NCBI GenBank assembly: GCA_021904315.1
Contig: CM038912.1
Span: 23,782,949-23,846,948, forward strand
Origin: Sphagnum magellanicum
Taxonomy: Eukaryota; Streptophyta; Sphagnopsida; Sphagnales; Sphagnaceae
DNA length: 64,000 nucleotides
Reading direction: 5' to 3'
Shown: piece by piece, positions 61,801 through 64,000 of the stretch
Numbering within the stretch: the first letter of the stretch is position 1
Layout: each line of letters opens with the position of its first letter
Position numbers and translations under genes: made by a program
Notes under the pieces: generated by a model
The model's input: the letters and a program-made list of their open reading frames with translations, nothing else
What the model was told of the DNA's origin: nothing
The model's database searches: none

Positions 61801-63590
61801 ACTTGTTTTGATGTCAATGATATGGCCACATAAGGTGCAATACAATCAACCTTCCTTTTTCAAGATAAAACAATAAAACATCAAAAAAATGAATTCTTAC
61901 CTTACATTTTATGACATCTTTGGGGACATGCATTGTCCAATCCATTGGAAATATATTTTTAAAAAAATTATAGAAAAAATATTCAAAATTTAAAAAAAAA
62001 AATCATAGTTGGTCGGGGGAGCCCTATGACTTAAGTACTCAAAATCAGTGATTAAAACAAACATTCATCCAAAACTTAAACAAGAGTGTGTGTTTAAGGT
62101 GTACATTATATGCATTAGGATGGAGTATGGCAATTGCTTAAAATGTATCTGACTTCTTCTGCCAAAGTTCAAAGTTCAAACCTCTGCAACATGCCAAAAA
62201 TCTTCCAACATCTACCCACTTGAATATTCGGGAAATACATGCAATACCTTTTTCTCACTTGCAAAAAACAAGACAAAATCTCTGGGTTGAGTTGTTGACT
62301 CGGTCGCTTATCTTGGTTCTGCAATGGATTTTCTTTTCTATTTGTGTCCAATAAATAAATAAATAAATATTAAAAATAAAATAAAATAATCAAGACAAAA
62401 TCCCTCAAAGTGAGACAAATGCTCCCACCATGTCCCACATATTGCATAGGTAATGAAAACAATATAATAATTTGACCATGCACCAAAAGAAAGAGAAAAA
62501 ATACTTCGTGCATTAAATTAAACTATGGGTTCCGGTCAATTTTCTTTGTGTGAGCTAGAGAATAATAGGCCGTGGACACCCTACTCTCCTAGGTATGCCC
62601 AACAAGAACAAACTAGCACCCATGAACGTACAATGCTGGATGGATGGTGTGTGAACAAGAAAACAAATTTTCATTGTATTCTTATCCCATTAGCTAACCA
62701 TGATGGTTAGTTAGCTATGTAATAACGAATAACTATCCACATGCATCCAACCTACCAAATAGCAACCAAGTGCCTTACCTACTTATGTAACAACCATTTA
62801 CATTCCCCACCTACTTACCAATGATACTTATCCACTTGCAAATCTAGTAACTTAAGTTACGTGAGCGGAAAATAGGAGGGTTTATGGAGATAAGTTACCA
62901 AGCTAAATTGAAACCTTGGTAACTCAGTTGTGGTTCATCCACAATTGAGGTATATAAATGGGTTTTCAATGGATGATGTGTTGGTGGGTGCTGAGTCACA
63001 TAAGTTGGTAAACTAGCCCTTGATGTCTGAGTCTGGTGAAGGTGATGGATTGACAACCATAGTGGTCACTGGGTAAACTTGCCATCCAAAATTTGTGGGA
63101 ACCCTAGAAGGGGTTAAGTTCTTGCTAGAACTAAGGGTTCCTTCGAGTAAGAATTGAATTTCAAAATTAATGAATTACTCGACACACACATGTGTTGAAA
63201 TGGCCAAGGTACGAAGGGTATTCAAATGAAGGACACAAGTATTGTGCCAGAACTGTATCTGTTAGTACAAAGAGGTTGCAAGTTTTGAGTACTCTTCAGT
63301 AAACTGGCACAAAAGAGATTCCCCTCTGAGAAAAGTGGGCACTAACCCTAAACAACATAAAAGAAAAGGATGAAGAAAAGGATGAAAAAGAGACGTGCTT
63401 CTTTGGTTTGTGGATGAAATTTGAGCTTCCATTCTAGAGATATAAAATTGATATCATTGATGAATAAGCTTGATTTTGAATAAAATGTTTGGGGAGACAA
63501 TGTTTTAAAGAAAAAATAAAATAAAATAAATAAAAACAAGGGTTGATTTTGTGAAATATTCCAAAAAGGCTTAGAGAACCCCACACCCCC

Positions 63591-63640
63591 TCAACTCAAC
63601 TCAACTCAACCCAACCCAACCCAACCCAACCCCACCCCAT
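63591..63640. repeat. (TCAAC)n then (CCAAC)n tandem repeat
   Basis: Four units of TCAAC turn into CCAAC units and then CCCCACCCC, a pentanucleotide array in which one variant has spread. Confidence 0.9.
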
Positions 63641-63855
63641 GTGAGTGTTGTTAAGTCTGTTGGTGGTAGGTGTGCAGCAGTGTCAGTTGCCATGTGCTTG
63701 CCAACAACCTCAGCCCAAAATGAATGATTCTCACCTGATTGCAACTCAAAATTTGGGCATTAGTTTCGAGTTTCTGGCAAAAAAACACAAAATTTCACAC
63801 ACAAACACACAAAGAAGAACTCAACTCCTTCGTCAAATTCAATACCTATTGCAAT

Positions 63856-63879
63856 CTAATCAATCAATCAATCAATCAA
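63856..63879. repeat. (AATC)n microsatellite
   Basis: Five to six AATC units. Confidence 0.9.
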
Positions 63880-64000
63880 ATTTATCAATCTGAGAACACA
63901 ATAAAAATGCATTTTGGGAATGTCCACCACTCCAGGGCTTCTCGTCCATCATAAAAACACAAACCTAAACCTATAAAGATCATGAGGTGTAGGGGGGAAG

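Larger units (their letters stand above)
59219..64000. other. Gene-free region with simple repeats
   Basis: No gene is supported. Content is AT-rich DNA with (AATAAT)n at about 60,676-60,705, a GA-rich tract at about 60,862-60,890, TATATA at 61,652-61,662, (AAAT)n at about 62,350-62,390, and the two repeats listed below. Open frames are short and compositionally biased. Confidence 0.5.

Noticed and set aside
62160-62200. B-box-like GTTCAAACCTC suggesting a tRNA-derived SINE
   Set aside because: No matching A box at the right distance and no second copy in the window.

Overview
This is nuclear DNA from a land plant with a large, repeat-rich genome. The signs are long AT-rich gene-poor stretches, many microsatellites, decayed retroelements, plant-type splice sites, a plant-specific trihelix transcription factor and a plant-type LINE. 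The many intron-bearing gene relics, one of them a GIY-YIG / AT-hook-like relic, make me lean towards a non-flowering plant such as a fern. That lean is an inference from sequence style and the species is not identified. Nothing looks bacterial, and I found no convincing tRNA, rRNA or CRISPR array.

Layout. Positions 1-3.9 kb are repeat-like DNA with no gene. A three-exon RING-HC gene lies on the minus strand at 3.9-5.7 kb, with a CpG-rich first exon but with an in-frame stop and a one-base frameshift in its last exon. At 7.8-9.6 kb on the plus strand are exon-like pieces of an hnRNP F/H-type (quasi-RRM) RNA-binding protein, frameshifted inside the RRM. About 10.6-12.4 kb is extremely AT-rich. 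From 12.7 to 19.1 kb there are several dead gene fragments that keep intron-like boundaries: a WW-domain fragment resembling formin-binding protein 4 (plus strand) and a GIY-YIG nuclease relic (minus strand). A 1.77 kb imperfect inverted-repeat (foldback) element occupies 21.99-23.76 kb. A 34-bp hairpin, small inverted repeats, G/C homopolymer islands and short tandem repeats fill 26-37 kb.

The one convincingly intact gene is the ASR3/SH4-type trihelix transcription factor at 38,562-39,660 (plus strand, two exons, 321 residues). It sits in a sharply bounded CpG-rich island (37.5-39.7 kb), and a short upstream ORF overlaps its start codon.

From 42 to 51 kb I see diverged repeats only. A degenerate LINE runs to a poly(A)-rich end at about 59.2 kb; its reverse transcriptase and C-terminal parts are clear from 55.3 kb, and a possible ORF1 relic lies at 51.3-52.3 kb. 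A 246-bp MITE-like element interrupts the RT. Its 7-bp target duplication can be read from the LINE frame, and an inverted relative lies at 49.4 kb. The LINE 3' end carries a 254-bp tandem duplication. 59.2-64 kb holds simple repeats and no gene.

The genes do not form a pathway or cluster. The window is one live transcription-factor gene, one or two recently broken genes, and a graveyard of gene fragments and transposons. Intron and exon limits were judged by eye from reading frames and GT/AG signals.
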